Part shown: in pieces, positions 7,210 through 16,575 of the stretch
Numbering within the stretch: the first letter of the stretch is position 1
Layout: each line of letters begins with the position of its first letter
Assembly (NCBI RefSeq): GCF_030815985.1
Contig: NZ_JAUSXM010000001.1
Location: forward strand, 930,001 to 994,000
Source: Paenibacillus sp. W2I17
GTDB taxonomy: Bacteria > Bacillota > Bacilli > Paenibacillales > Paenibacillaceae
DNA length: 64,000 nucleotides
Reading direction: 5' to 3'
Notes under the pieces: generated by a model
What the model was told of the DNA's origin: nothing
Databases searched by the model: none
Seen by the model: the letters and a program-made list of their open reading frames with translations, nothing else
Made by a program: the position numbers and the translations under genes

Positions 7210-10200
7210 TTATGGATTATCGATCTCAGCGTTCTCTTGCACGAGTGAAAGTTCTAAAGCCGGATTCCAATCATCCGCTCCTGCAAAGAGCTGGGCAGGC
7301 AGATATTTCTCTGCTTCTTCTGCAGTCAACTGAGTCGTCCAGTTAAAACGTGCTTTGGGATTCGCTCCAGGCCCATAACTGGCAAATTCGGCAAAACGTG
7401 CCGTACGTTCATTATCCGAGTTACTCCAGTTATTCCATCCGGATGAACTGATGTGATTATCCATATAACTGTTGATATAGACTACATTGGCATAAGGTCT
7501 CCACGGTCTGCCAAGAGGTATCGTACCAGCAAGACCTGTTTCGCCAGTAATGCGGCTATTCAGGAATACATAACCAGACTTCTCTTCCGCAGTGGATGCT
7601 GCTGTAACGTAACCACTGCTTAAGCTGTGAATGACGCTGTTCTCAAACAATGCAGTTGCATTGCCAAAGATAAAGTCGACATCACCTTCAATATAACTGT
7701 CCACATAATATTGTCTTCCATCGTTCACATAGAGTGTGTCCTGCCATCCCTTTAGGCTAACGTCCCGGAATACTAGACGATCACCGCGAGCTAACAGAGC
7801 AACCGCTTGACCTGCATTGTCGCCAGCATCATTCTGTATTGTCAGATGCTCAGCCGTAAAATCGTTTGTCTGCACCCGAAAGCTATAGCTGCCTGAGGTG
7901 CCGAGAGGATTGCCGGATGAATCCAATGTGCTGGCAGAATCACCATAGATCAGCACAGTACCCTCCCGGCTCTCGCCAATGATTCGCAGATGTTTTTTGC
8001 TGGACGGTACATCCAGCTTCTCACGGTAGACTCCGTCCTTGATTCGTATGATGGTAGGAAGCGTGCTATTGTCAGGAACCGCATGAATAGCTTCCTGAAC
8101 CTGTTCATATTGTGCACTTCCATCAGATGACACTGTTAGAACGGGTGCAGGAATTTCAGATATTGGAGCGGACGACATGCTCTCGCCAACTTCATTAAAC
8201 GAAGTAATGACGTAATAGTAGGCAGTGCCATTGATTAACTGTGTATCAGAAAATGAAATATCCTCTACACTGGAAGCTACAGTAACGAACGGCCCTTCGG
8301 GTGATTCACTTCGTTTCACTGCATAGTACTCAGCTCCCTCGGCTTCTTGCCAAGCAAGAGAGATTGTACTTTCATCAGGCTCTGCACGAATCTCCGACGG
8401 AGGCTGAGGTCTACCATCATCCAATGTTGGTCGAGTGCCAGCGGCTGCGGAGTCAAGGCTTCGTGTACCTTGAGCAAGTGCAGTCACCCTGTAATAATAG
8501 GGCTTACCGTTCACGAGTCCTGTATCCAGATAGGAAGTTCCAGATTCCTGATCAGCAATGACTTCGTAAGTTCCAGTCACGGACGTTGCACGCTTGATCA
8601 CGTAAGTCGTAGCTCCTTCTATGGCTTCCCACGTGATGGAAACGGATTCGGGAAGAGACTCTACTGTAACTTTGGGAGTAGATAGAGCCATGGTCGGTGT
8701 TACAGCAACAGAGGCAGAATCTCCTCCCTCTCCACCAATCCCAGTGGCAGATACGACGTAATAGTAGGTCGTTCCATTATCCAGTCCCCCATCCCGAAAC
8801 GTAGGAACAGACGTACGAGACGCCACAGTTGTATACGGGCCTTCAGCCTGCAGACTGCGTTTTACTGTATAGTAGTTAGCTGCTTCGACTTTTTCCCACG
8901 TTAATTCTGCTTGTGCATTTCTAGCAACAGCCATCAGACTCTCAGGCACTTCCGGTCGCACAGCATCCTCCGAGGGTGTCACTGAAGACGTATTCGAGTT
9001 GCCGCTCTCGCCCAAAGGACCAACGGCCGTCACGACATATGTGTAGGTCGTTCCATTGGTGACCTCTTCGTCGATGTAGGTTGTCTCAGTTAATTCAGAA
9101 GCAATCAATTCATAGTCGTTCTCGGACTGGATACTACGCTTTACATTGTAAGTAGAAGCTCCATCCGCTTCCTCCCAGTGCAATCTCACCATACCATTGC
9201 CTGGCTCCGAGCGTAGCCCTTTAGGAGAACTAACTGGTTCAACATAGAGTTTTACATTGTCATAGAACAACGTTCCTTTACCCGTGCCTGGTGTTCTGGC
9301 AAACATTCGTCCAACACCATCAGCAGCCACATCGGCCTGGAACGGCACATCATCTGCGACGCGCACATCATCAACGTATATATCCGCTTTTTGCGAGGCT
9401 ACATTGCCAACGATCTTAAAGCTGTACCAGCGGTTATTGACCGGTGCATCCATTAATTTGTAATCTTTGCCGTCTTTTTTGTAAATTAGCGTATATTGAT
9501 CCTCTGCTACCGGAGCAGAAGGTTTGCGTAGCTCGATGGAGAGTGCGGTGCGACTTCCCGTTCCATTTTGCAATTGCAGAACCGTTGATGTGCCAGGCCA
9601 GCCTTGAGACATAATATCAGCTTCAAACACAAAGCTGTCCCGTTGTGGTGGAAAGGATCTCACGAATTGAGAAATGCCAACCCCATTGTCATACATCATG
9701 AGCGCTTTAGAAGATGAGTTCCCCGTTGTTCCTGTAGGAACAGGCGTCACAACGACTTTGAGATCGGCTGTCTGTGGATCAGGTAATACAGTGTAACTTG
9801 CTGGGATTGTATTGGTTTCGATATCCTCAAAATCATCATTTATATCATGAATTGTCTCCGGCTCTCCTTCCGCTGATGCACTAGCTTCATTTGAGTAGAA
9901 GCTTGTGCCATGATCATTCGTAGCCTTTACAGCGTAATAATAGGATTTACCTACAGTGAGATTGGGATCTGTGTAGCTGGTGGTCGTGATACCCTCTTGC
10001 TGCAAAGTGTATGGCCCACCAGGAATCTCTGATCTATATATCAAATAAGAGTCCGCACGTTGCACTTCATCCCAATGTAAGTGAATGGACTTGAGATCTG
10101 GCTCAGCTACAAGTTCAGTGGGTGCTATTGGGAAATCAGCAGGCAACTCCTGAACAGATGCATTGGAGAAAACAGATGTATTGAGCTTATCAACTTCATC

Positions 10201-12315
10201 ATCCGGTTTGGAAGCATCGGCTGCCAATCCGATGTAGACCGTTTCGTCTGCTGGGAATGATTGTGAATCGATAACAAACCAGTCGTTACCATCCTTCGAT
10301 ACAAGTGAGTTCACTTGATCCCCAAGTCGCACAAGCTTTACCCAATACGGGAGTGTGACCATACCACCTTTTTCCTGATGTGCAACTTCGTTACCTGCTC
10401 CATCACGAACGAGGCTAACTGCTTGTTGTCCACCCTTCACATAAGTGACCATGGCGGCAATAAACGGGGATGATGCATCCAGACTTTTACGAATCATGAC
10501 ACCTGCTTCCGCACCATCGTCGGTAGCTGTCACCTGATCAACTCTAGCTACAATCTCACCATTGCCTTCTAAGGCTTGGTAAGCATAGTGGAAATGATCC
10601 GTCTCTCCACTGATATCTCCAGCTGATTTTACCGTAACGTCAGTATCGCTAGCTCCCAATTGGGTATGACCCGTAATGCCCGGTTCTCCAATATCGGTGG
10701 ATGACCAAGGGGCAATACTGTTCTGTTTGTGAACATGTACCGTGACATTGTTGGACTGCGTTGAAGTACCTGAGTCATCAATTGCTCGGGCAGTGAGATA
10801 ATGTGTGCCATCCTGCACATTTTCCCAAGTAAACGTGTAAGGCGCTGTATCATCTTCCCCCAGTTTCACATCGTTTTGGTAAAATTCCACTTTGGCAATG
10901 CTACCGTCTACATCAGAGGCAGAAGCAGTGATCTCAACGGAAGAACCTTCAGTCTGAACGGTATGGTTAGCAGGTGATTGAATTTCAACCGTAGGATTAA
11001 TAGATCCATTGCCAGCAATGCTGTTCAGATAAACTTCCAGATAGGTATAACCTGATTCATGTGTCTCATTGCGGTCAGCAGAATCATTAGGATCGAGACC
11101 CATGCTGATCTCCCATTCATCAGGCATACCGTCATGATCAGAGTCAACCAGAGCTGACGCCGTCTCCTCGAACTCAAGGTAACCCCCGATTTCCTTTTGC
11201 GAATTAATATGTTGTCCGGTGCGATTTTTCACATCGTTTACGATTCGTGCATCGATGGCGTCTCGTCTTGGCAGACTTGCACCTGCCTTTGCAAGGACTT
11301 GCTCATAGGCTATCTCTGCATCGTCAATGGATGCGGGATTAGCCATCTGCACTGGCGAGAGTAGTTTGGAATCTGGATTCGCAAGTTCACCCACACCTAA
11401 CCAGTTGTCCGCTGTGACATCGGGATAACCGTCCACGACATTGCCACTCACATGTATACGTGTATCAGGGCCAACATCGAGGAAAATTTGATCCCGGGCG
11501 TTGCGATACGTATTCGGACCATATTTATAATAGTTATTCATGAGGTTATAATTGCCTTCCTCACCGCCATAAGCAGAGAAGAACCCCCAATTATAGACAA
11601 TATTGTTGTAGGACTCGGTATTAAAACCAGGAGCTCCTGCAAATCTTGGGTTACGGCTCACATTGTGAGCAATGATATTGTGATGGTAAGATGTGTTGTT
11701 CCCGCCCCAGATGCCTGCATATCCATGTCGACCCTTCTGATGCGTGGTCATCAGCATGCTCTCAGCAATGACAGACCATTGCACAGTTGTATTCTCGTTG
11801 GCGTACATACTCAGCACTTCATCGACAGACCAGGTAAACGATGAGTGGTCGATCATAATGTTTTTGTGGTATCGCCCGCCAAATACGTCATCCTCACTTG
11901 GGTGCTTATCCCCGAGCCGAAAGCGCATATGTCTGACGATAATGTTATCCGCTTGGAATGTAGTCCAATAATCCGATACGGTGATGCCTTCTCCTGGAGC
12001 TGTCTGTCCAGCAATCGTGATATTAGAACCGGTAATCGCCAGAGGGGATTCCAGATGAATCGTTCCTCCCACTCTGAATACAACGGTTGTATCGCTGTGA
12101 CTAACGGCATCTCGAAGAGATCCAGGGCCGGAATCGGAGAGGGTGGTCACTTCATATACCGATCCTCCCCTACCACCTGTTACGTACTTACCGCCACCTT
12201 CAGCACCGGGAAATGCGGGTAATAATGGAGTAGCTTCATCTTCTGCAGCAACCATACCTGGTAGCACACTAAATAACATTGCAACGACCAATACGAATGA
12301 TACAATTCTTTTCAA
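7210..12315 (-). CDS. secreted multidomain pectate lyase / pectin methylesterase
   Basis: A 1701-residue secreted protein. Residues 1-24 are a signal peptide. Residues ~28-400 are a right-handed beta-helix pectate lyase (PL1-like; FPGAEGGGKYVTGGRGG, then FRLGDKHPSEDD and IDHSSFTWSVDE). Then follow an Ig-like domain (~438-530), a concanavalin-like DUF1349-type domain (~545-720), a first fibronectin III (~726), a second concanavalin-like domain (~822-1020), four more fibronectin III repeats (~1027, 1120, 1217, 1304), and a C-terminal CE8 pectinesterase (~1389-1700). CE8 motifs are GWQDTLY (~1522), DFIFG (~1545) and LGRPWRPYANV (~1600). It would de-esterify homogalacturonan and cleave it in one chain. 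The TTG start has GGAGGAGG before it. A perfect cre lies 111 bp upstream. Confidence 0.93.
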   Translation of the reverse strand: MKRIVSFVLVVAMLFSVLPGMVAAEDEATPLLPAFPGAEGGGKYVTGGRGGSVYEVTTLSDSGPGSLRDAVSHSDTTVVFRVGGTIHLESPLAITGSNITIAGQTAPGEGITVSDYWTTFQADNIIVRHMRFRLGDKHPSEDDVFGGRYHKNIMIDHSSFTWSVDEVLSMYANENTTVQWSVIAESMLMTTHQKGRHGYAGIWGGNNTSYHHNIIAHNVSRNPRFAGAPGFNTESYNNIVYNWGFFSAYGGEEGNYNLMNNYYKYGPNTYRNARDQIFLDVGPDTRIHVSGNVVDGYPDVTADNWLGVGELANPDSKLLSPVQMANPASIDDAEIAYEQVLAKAGASLPRRDAIDARIVNDVKNRTGQHINSQKEIGGYLEFEETASALVDSDHDGMPDEWEISMGLDPNDSADRNETHESGYTYLEVYLNSIAGNGSINPTVEIQSPANHTVQTEGSSVEITASASDVDGSIAKVEFYQNDVKLGEDDTAPYTFTWENVQDGTHYLTARAIDDSGTSTQSNNVTVHVHKQNSIAPWSSTDIGEPGITGHTQLGASDTDVTVKSAGDISGETDHFHYAYQALEGNGEIVARVDQVTATDDGAEAGVMIRKSLDASSPFIAAMVTYVKGGQQAVSLVRDGAGNEVAHQEKGGMVTLPYWVKLVRLGDQVNSLVSKDGNDWFVIDSQSFPADETVYIGLAADASKPDDEVDKLNTSVFSNASVQELPADFPIAPTELVAEPDLKSIHLHWDEVQRADSYLIYRSEIPGGPYTLQQEGITTTSYTDPNLTVGKSYYYAVKATNDHGTSFYSNEASASAEGEPETIHDINDDFEDIETNTIPASYTVLPDPQTADLKVVVTPVPTGTTGNSSSKALMMYDNGVGISQFVRSFPPQRDSFVFEADIMSQGWPGTSTVLQLQNGTGSRTALSIELRKPSAPVAEDQYTLIYKKDGKDYKLMDAPVNNRWYSFKIVGNVASQKADIYVDDVRVADDVPFQADVAADGVGRMFARTPGTGKGTLFYDNVKLYVEPVSSPKGLRSEPGNGMVRLHWEEADGASTYNVKRSIQSENDYELIASELTETTYIDEEVTNGTTYTYVVTAVGPLGESGNSNTSSVTPSEDAVRPEVPESLMAVARNAQAELTWEKVEAANYYTVKRSLQAEGPYTTVASRTSVPTFRDGGLDNGTTYYYVVSATGIGGEGGDSASVAVTPTMALSTPKVTVESLPESVSITWEAIEGATTYVIKRATSVTGTYEVIADQESGTSYLDTGLVNGKPYYYRVTALAQGTRSLDSAAAGTRPTLDDGRPQPPSEIRAEPDESTISLAWQEAEGAEYYAVKRSESPEGPFVTVASSVEDISFSDTQLINGTAYYYVITSFNEVGESMSSAPISEIPAPVLTVSSDGSAQYEQVQEAIHAVPDNSTLPTIIRIKDGVYREKLDVPSSKKHLRIIGESREGTVLIYGDSASTLDSSGNPLGTSGSYSFRVQTNDFTAEHLTIQNDAGDNAGQAVALLARGDRLVFRDVSLKGWQDTLYVNDGRQYYVDSYIEGDVDFIFGNATALFENSVIHSLSSGYVTAASTAEEKSGYVFLNSRITGETGLAGTIPLGRPWRPYANVVYINSYMDNHISSSGWNNWSNSDNERTARFAEFASYGPGANPKARFNWTTQLTAEEAEKYLPAQLFAGADDWNPALELSLVQENAEIDNP

Positions 12316-12425
12316 CGAATCTTCCTCCTCCGGTTTACATGTATTTGTGCAGATGTTACCTCACTGAGAACCAGATGCTCATACAGTAAATCTTTCTGTT
12401 ACCTGGCATCACCTCCTCAACATAA

Positions 12426-12439
12426 TGTAAGCGTTATCA
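12426..12439. promoter_or_regulatory. cre (CcpA-binding) site of the pectate lyase operon
   Basis: TGTAAGCGTTATCA matches the catabolite-responsive consensus TGWAANCGNTNWCA at all fixed positions. It lies between the upstream terminator and the lyase start, so glucose repression by CcpA-HPr(Ser-P) is expected. Confidence 0.7.
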
Positions 12440-12452
12440 GTAAAAAGTGCGA

Positions 12453-12530
12453 AAACCGGTTGTAATCCGAAACCTATCCGTATTCTTCCTGCGATCACGT
12501 TCTAGGTTTCCGATACACCGGTTCTCGTCA
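12453..12530 (-). terminator. long imperfect hairpin after the GH105 gene
   Basis: Arms starting ACCGGTTGTAATCCGAAACC and ending in a TAGGTTTCCG/ACCGGT block are complementary with a few mismatches. The minus strand then reads TTTTCGCACTTTTT. It directly follows the GH105 stop at 12538 and would separate the transporter transcript from the lyase-GH43 transcript. Confidence 0.55.
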
Positions 12531-12537
12531 TAGGCAA

Positions 12538-13680
12538 TTAAACTTTGGCATGCAGCAGGTACTCGTATTCGGTACATGCGAGCAAGAAGGCACCCAATCC
12601 TTTTTGATCATTGGTTATAATCGGCTCACTTATATAATAAGCGTAACATCCGTCACGTCGGGTATCTCCACCGAGCCCTGCCACCTGGCAGTTTTTGTAG
12701 AGATTCACCCAACCCTGATTGGTTTCCATTACGAATTCAGAGATTAATCCTGCATAAGCATGATTCAATACCGGTTCCCATTCCCGTGGTAACCAACCTA
12801 GGCGAATACCTTTGGCCAGGGCGTATACAATCATGCTGGATGCTGACGCTTCCAGGTAATTCCCTTTGCGATTCCCCTCATTCACCACCTGATACCATAC
12901 CCCGCTAGTTGTATCCTGATAAGTGCGCAGAGCGGCCATCGTATCCGTGAAAATCTCAACCAACTTGCGATAATCGGGATGATGGTTCGGTAATAACTCC
13001 AGAACATCCACTAAAGCCATAACAAACCAGCCGATAGATCTGCCCCAAAAGTTAGGCGATTGCCCTGTTACCGAATGGCTCCAAGGCTGAACGCGTTTTT
13101 CATCCCAAGCATGATAGAGCAGTCCTGTAGCATCGTCTCGGGTATGTTTGGCACACAATATAAATTGTTTGGTTACATCATTCAATAATTCCTCTTCGGG
13201 TTCCCAACGAATCAAATACTCCAGATAGAACGGCGCTCCCATATAGAGACCGTCCAACCAGATCTGGTAGGGATATACTTGCTTGTGCCAGAAAGCTCCC
13301 TCTGACGTGCGCGGGTGAGTCACAAGTTGTTCACGTAACAGACCTGCTGCAAGCTTATATTTCATTTTCCCTGTCCTGTCATAAAGGCCGAACATCAGCT
13401 TGCCATTATTCAAATGATCGATATTATGTTCTTCCATCCGGTATCCCCGAACAGATCCATCATCTTGAACAAAATAATCCATATTATACTGGATGTATTG
13501 CGCATATTGCTCATCACCTGTCGCTTGCCATAACCGTTCAAATCCTTTTAACACTACTCCATAATCATAAGACCACTTGCCGTGGTGCCCGTTTTCTTCA
13601 TACAGCTTAGGGGTTCGCTCCATGATGGATGCGGCTGTTTTGGCTGCCCATAAATCCTTAACAGATTTCGTTTCAAGCAT
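12538..13680 (-). CDS. GH88/GH105 unsaturated glucuronyl/rhamnogalacturonyl hydrolase
   Basis: A 380-residue cytoplasmic (alpha/alpha)6-barrel enzyme resembling YteR. It hydrates the unsaturated uronic acid that pectin and rhamnogalacturonan lyases leave at the non-reducing end, freeing the sugar. The expected catalytic Asp lies in IWLDGLYMGAPF, about residue 142, with the conserved Trp-rich GQSPNFWGRSIGWF and a GLGG-DTRRDG stretch near the C-terminus. There is no signal peptide, so it acts on imported oligosaccharides. GGAGG sits just before ATG 13680, and the gene begins 33 bp after the solute-binding-protein gene, in the same operon. Confidence 0.9.
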   Translation of the reverse strand: MLETKSVKDLWAAKTAASIMERTPKLYEENGHHGKWSYDYGVVLKGFERLWQATGDEQYAQYIQYNMDYFVQDDGSVRGYRMEEHNIDHLNNGKLMFGLYDRTGKMKYKLAAGLLREQLVTHPRTSEGAFWHKQVYPYQIWLDGLYMGAPFYLEYLIRWEPEEELLNDVTKQFILCAKHTRDDATGLLYHAWDEKRVQPWSHSVTGQSPNFWGRSIGWFVMALVDVLELLPNHHPDYRKLVEIFTDTMAALRTYQDTTSGVWYQVVNEGNRKGNYLEASASSMIVYALAKGIRLGWLPREWEPVLNHAYAGLISEFVMETNQGWVNLYKNCQVAGLGGDTRRDGCYAYYISEPIITNDQKGLGAFLLACTEYEYLLHAKV

Positions 13681-13713
13681 CTGTAGAGTTCCTCCTCCGC
13701 ACTTATTTGCTGT

Positions 13714-15219
13714 TTATTTATTGTTCAATACGGCTTGGTGCGCTGCCTCATATTCGGTAATGATTTTGTCTCCACCTGATTTTCTCCAGGTATCAATTGC
13801 ATTCTGGAAGCCAGCACGATCCAGCTTGCCCAGGATATACTTGTAAGTCGCATCCGTGATGATCTTTTGCAATTCAGAGCCTTGTTCTGAGAACGTTGGT
13901 GATTCCAGCGAGTACACCGGGTTCAGCACGGCAAAGGTTGTATTTTCCTCAATTAACCGTGTGGATTCAATACGGAGCGGGTCAGCATCTTTAATGGTAT
14001 ACCCGTTCTCGTTGGGGCGCGAGGAAGAAAATGGCTGTACCTCTTGCTCCCATAGCTTGGTATCAATAATTGTGGCACCATTGTTCTCGTCGAGGCTATA
14101 ATGCACATCTTTGATACCGTAGGTCATTAAGGTAAACACCTCTTCACTCATCAGATCATCCATAAACTTCAGAACCCGTTTCAATTCAGCTTCGTCTTTA
14201 ACTTCCGATTTTGGGAAAGCAAGCAGTCCTCCTACACCATTGGAAGTGGACCATATGGCCCGGTCACTTTCATCTCCCGTTGATGTAATATCATTCACCA
14301 TGACGAGTTCCATGTCGTCCTGTACGCCTTTGGCCAGATTAAACAGGCCTTTGCTGTCAAATAATGCACCCACATATATCCCGGCTTTGCCCTGAGCAAA
14401 TCCCTCTTGTTGATCCTTCTTGGCGGTTACCGCGAAATCCTGATTAATGTATCCATTCTGGTACAGCTCTTTCATATAATCCATGGCCTGGATATAACCC
14501 TCTGCTTCGAACTCGGGTGTCACTTTTCCATCCTCGCTAATGGCCCAGCCGCTTGGGGTGCCAAAGTAGGAGCTCAGTGTTTTGAATGCACCGAATACCA
14601 AGTCGCTCCGATCAATGAATCCTGTCGTATCGTTGGCTCCATTGCCATCAGGGTCTTGCTCCGTGAAGGCTTTGGCAACTTCCATTAATTCGGCAGTGGT
14701 TTTGGGTACAGGTAATCCAACATGATTGAGCCAGTCTTTACGAAGAATGACACCGTTACGTGCAACCTGTTTTTGCATGGGGATACCGTACAACTTCCCC
14801 TCAATGGATGCGGAATTACGCATATCCTGAGAGATGCCTTTCAGATTTGGATATTCATCGAGATAAGGTCCAACTTCCCAGAAGACGCCTGCTTTCAGCG
14901 CATTTCGGACCGAAGAGTTTTCCAGAATGGTCAGGGAGACGATATCAGCCAGTGAACCTGAAGCGAGTGAGGTATTTAGGCGTTCTTCCTTGGAAGCATC
15001 GGGTATCCATGAAAATTGGATATCTACATCTGTGAACTCTTCAATCTTATTAAGTACCGTATCGGTCGGCGGCGAAGCAGTATGCATGATGTTCAACCAA
15101 CTAATCGTTGTCTTTCCATCGGCATTGATGCCCGTATCGTTGTTCCCCCCGGAACAAGCGGAGAGAAGTAAGGTTCCACATAACGTAAACGCTAACAATT
15201 TGAAGGATCTAAATCTCAT
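13714..15219 (-). CDS. extracellular solute-binding lipoprotein, LplA type
   Basis: A 501-residue substrate receptor of an ABC sugar importer. The N-terminus is a lipoprotein signal with lipobox LLSACSGG (Cys near residue 22), placing it on the outer face of the membrane. The long two-lobed body matches the LplA/YtcQ class of family-1 solute-binding proteins, which are ~500 residues rather than ~420. AAAAGGGGAG precedes the ATG. The partner permeases are at 15300 and at 16576 on the other strand. No ATPase gene is present; importers of this class usually share the multisugar ATPase MsmX. The likely cargo is unsaturated galacturonan or rhamnogalacturonan oligosaccharides, judged from the adjacent enzymes. 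Confidence 0.9.
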   Translation of the reverse strand: MRFRSFKLLAFTLCGTLLLSACSGGNNDTGINADGKTTISWLNIMHTASPPTDTVLNKIEEFTDVDIQFSWIPDASKEERLNTSLASGSLADIVSLTILENSSVRNALKAGVFWEVGPYLDEYPNLKGISQDMRNSASIEGKLYGIPMQKQVARNGVILRKDWLNHVGLPVPKTTAELMEVAKAFTEQDPDGNGANDTTGFIDRSDLVFGAFKTLSSYFGTPSGWAISEDGKVTPEFEAEGYIQAMDYMKELYQNGYINQDFAVTAKKDQQEGFAQGKAGIYVGALFDSKGLFNLAKGVQDDMELVMVNDITSTGDESDRAIWSTSNGVGGLLAFPKSEVKDEAELKRVLKFMDDLMSEEVFTLMTYGIKDVHYSLDENNGATIIDTKLWEQEVQPFSSSRPNENGYTIKDADPLRIESTRLIEENTTFAVLNPVYSLESPTFSEQGSELQKIITDATYKYILGKLDRAGFQNAIDTWRKSGGDKIITEYEAAHQAVLNNK

Positions 15220-15299
15220 GTTTAACTCCCCTTTTCATATTTTTTTGTAGAGCCTACATCCTCACGATTCAATTAAATTTCGACATCGCACTTCGTGCA

Positions 15300-16265
15300 C
15301 TAGTAGACCCCGTCTTCACCCAACTTTTTCGCCAATCGGTTAGCGAGCATAACGAGTACCAGTCCTACCAAGCCCTTGAACAACCCTACTGTGGTGCTGA
15401 AGCTTAATTGACCGTTCTTTAAGCCAGCGGTGAAAATGTACGTATCGAAAATCTCTCCCACTTCGCGATTTAGCGAATTCAGAAGCAAATACATATGCTC
15501 GAATCCGAGTTCAAGCGTGTTGCCGATTTTAAGAATAAGCAATGTAATAATGACGGGACGAATGGCTGGCAAGGTCACATGCCACATTTTACGCAACCGT
15601 GATGCACCATCCATGTCTGCGGCCTCATAGAGTTGCGTATCCACCACGGTAATGGCTGCAAGGTAGATGATCGTAGACCAGCCTGCTTCCTTCCATATAA
15701 TCTGTAAGATGTACATCGGACGAAGCCACTCCGGTGATGTCAAAAAGCTGATTTTGCTTCCTCCAAAGGCTGCAATAATTTCATTGACGACTCCCCCATC
15801 TACGCTGAGGAATACATATGTGATGGATACGATGATTACCCAGGACATGAAGTGTGGAATGTACACGATGGTCTGAATGGAATTTCTGAACATCTTGTGC
15901 CGTACTTCATTCATCATTAGGGCGAGTATAATGGGAATCGGAAAGAAGATCACCAACTCCAGCGCAAACAAAATCAAAGTGTTGCTAAGCAACATGGCAA
16001 AGGTCGGCTCCGTAAACAGACGAATAAAATGCTTGAAACCAACCCATGGGCTGTCCTTGATTCCGAGAAACGGTTGATAATCCTGAAATGAAATGATAAG
16101 TCCGCCCATGGGAAAATACTTGAAGATCACAAAGTACACGAAGCCGGGAAGAATCATTAAATAGAGAAGTTTGTTGGATGCAGCCCTTCTTAAATAATGA
16201 GTTAGTCCGGTCTTTCCGTATGCGTTGCGTTGCAACGAAACGACTGAGGGTTCTGATTCTCTCAC
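15300..16265 (-). CDS. carbohydrate ABC transporter permease, LplB type
   Basis: A 321-residue permease with six predicted membrane helices. It has the binding-protein-dependent EAA loop (EAADMDGASRLRKMWHVTLP), where the cytoplasmic ATPase docks. The N-terminal FKYFPMGGLIISFQDY stretch is typical of LplB/YtcP-class partners. GTG 16265 is preceded by GAGGAGG. It is first in the operon, 80 bp upstream of the binding-protein gene. Its usual partner, the LplC-type permease, is not downstream but divergently encoded at 16576. Confidence 0.9.
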   Translation of the reverse strand: MRESEPSVVSLQRNAYGKTGLTHYLRRAASNKLLYLMILPGFVYFVIFKYFPMGGLIISFQDYQPFLGIKDSPWVGFKHFIRLFTEPTFAMLLSNTLILFALELVIFFPIPIILALMMNEVRHKMFRNSIQTIVYIPHFMSWVIIVSITYVFLSVDGGVVNEIIAAFGGSKISFLTSPEWLRPMYILQIIWKEAGWSTIIYLAAITVVDTQLYEAADMDGASRLRKMWHVTLPAIRPVIITLLILKIGNTLELGFEHMYLLLNSLNREVGEIFDTYIFTAGLKNGQLSFSTTVGLFKGLVGLVLVMLANRLAKKLGEDGVY

Positions 16266-16575
16266 TGCTTGCTAACCTCCTCGATCTGTATTTGCGTTGA
16301 TTGCTTCCCAAGCATATTTCATGTAAGCGATTACGTACATAATCATTAGCTATTGTGGTTGAACAAATTCGCGTGTACCGGGGCTCTAGGCCATTTTTGT
16401 ATTGGTTGATTGTAGTTCAGGATTATTATTCGTCCTGCTGATTATCAGGGTTCTCTATCCTCAAAAACCACGATTCTCCCCCTCTTCAAGTTCAGTAGGT
16501 GAGGATTATATACGTAATAATCTTTGCTTGTTATGGTTAAGGCAGATCATTATCCATCAAGGAGGAACAATCCAT
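16266..16575. promoter_or_regulatory. divergent regulatory region between the two permease genes
   Basis: A 310-bp gap between divergent starts that must hold both promoters. I see the cre-like site at 16322-16335 and an A/T-rich stretch before the LplC-type gene, but no -35/-10 pair convincing enough to place. Confidence 0.5.
16322..16335. promoter_or_regulatory. cre-like site of the transporter operon
   Basis: TGTAAGCGATTACG fits the cre consensus at 13 of 14 positions; the last base differs. It lies 57 bp upstream of the LplB-type start. Confidence 0.5.

Noticed and set aside
14407..14688. Plus-strand open frame of 93 codons inside the binding-protein gene
   Set aside because: It is a shadow of a well-supported minus-strand gene, has no ribosome site and translates to low-quality sequence. 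The same applies to the other antisense frames inside pelA, copA, kimA and bglP.
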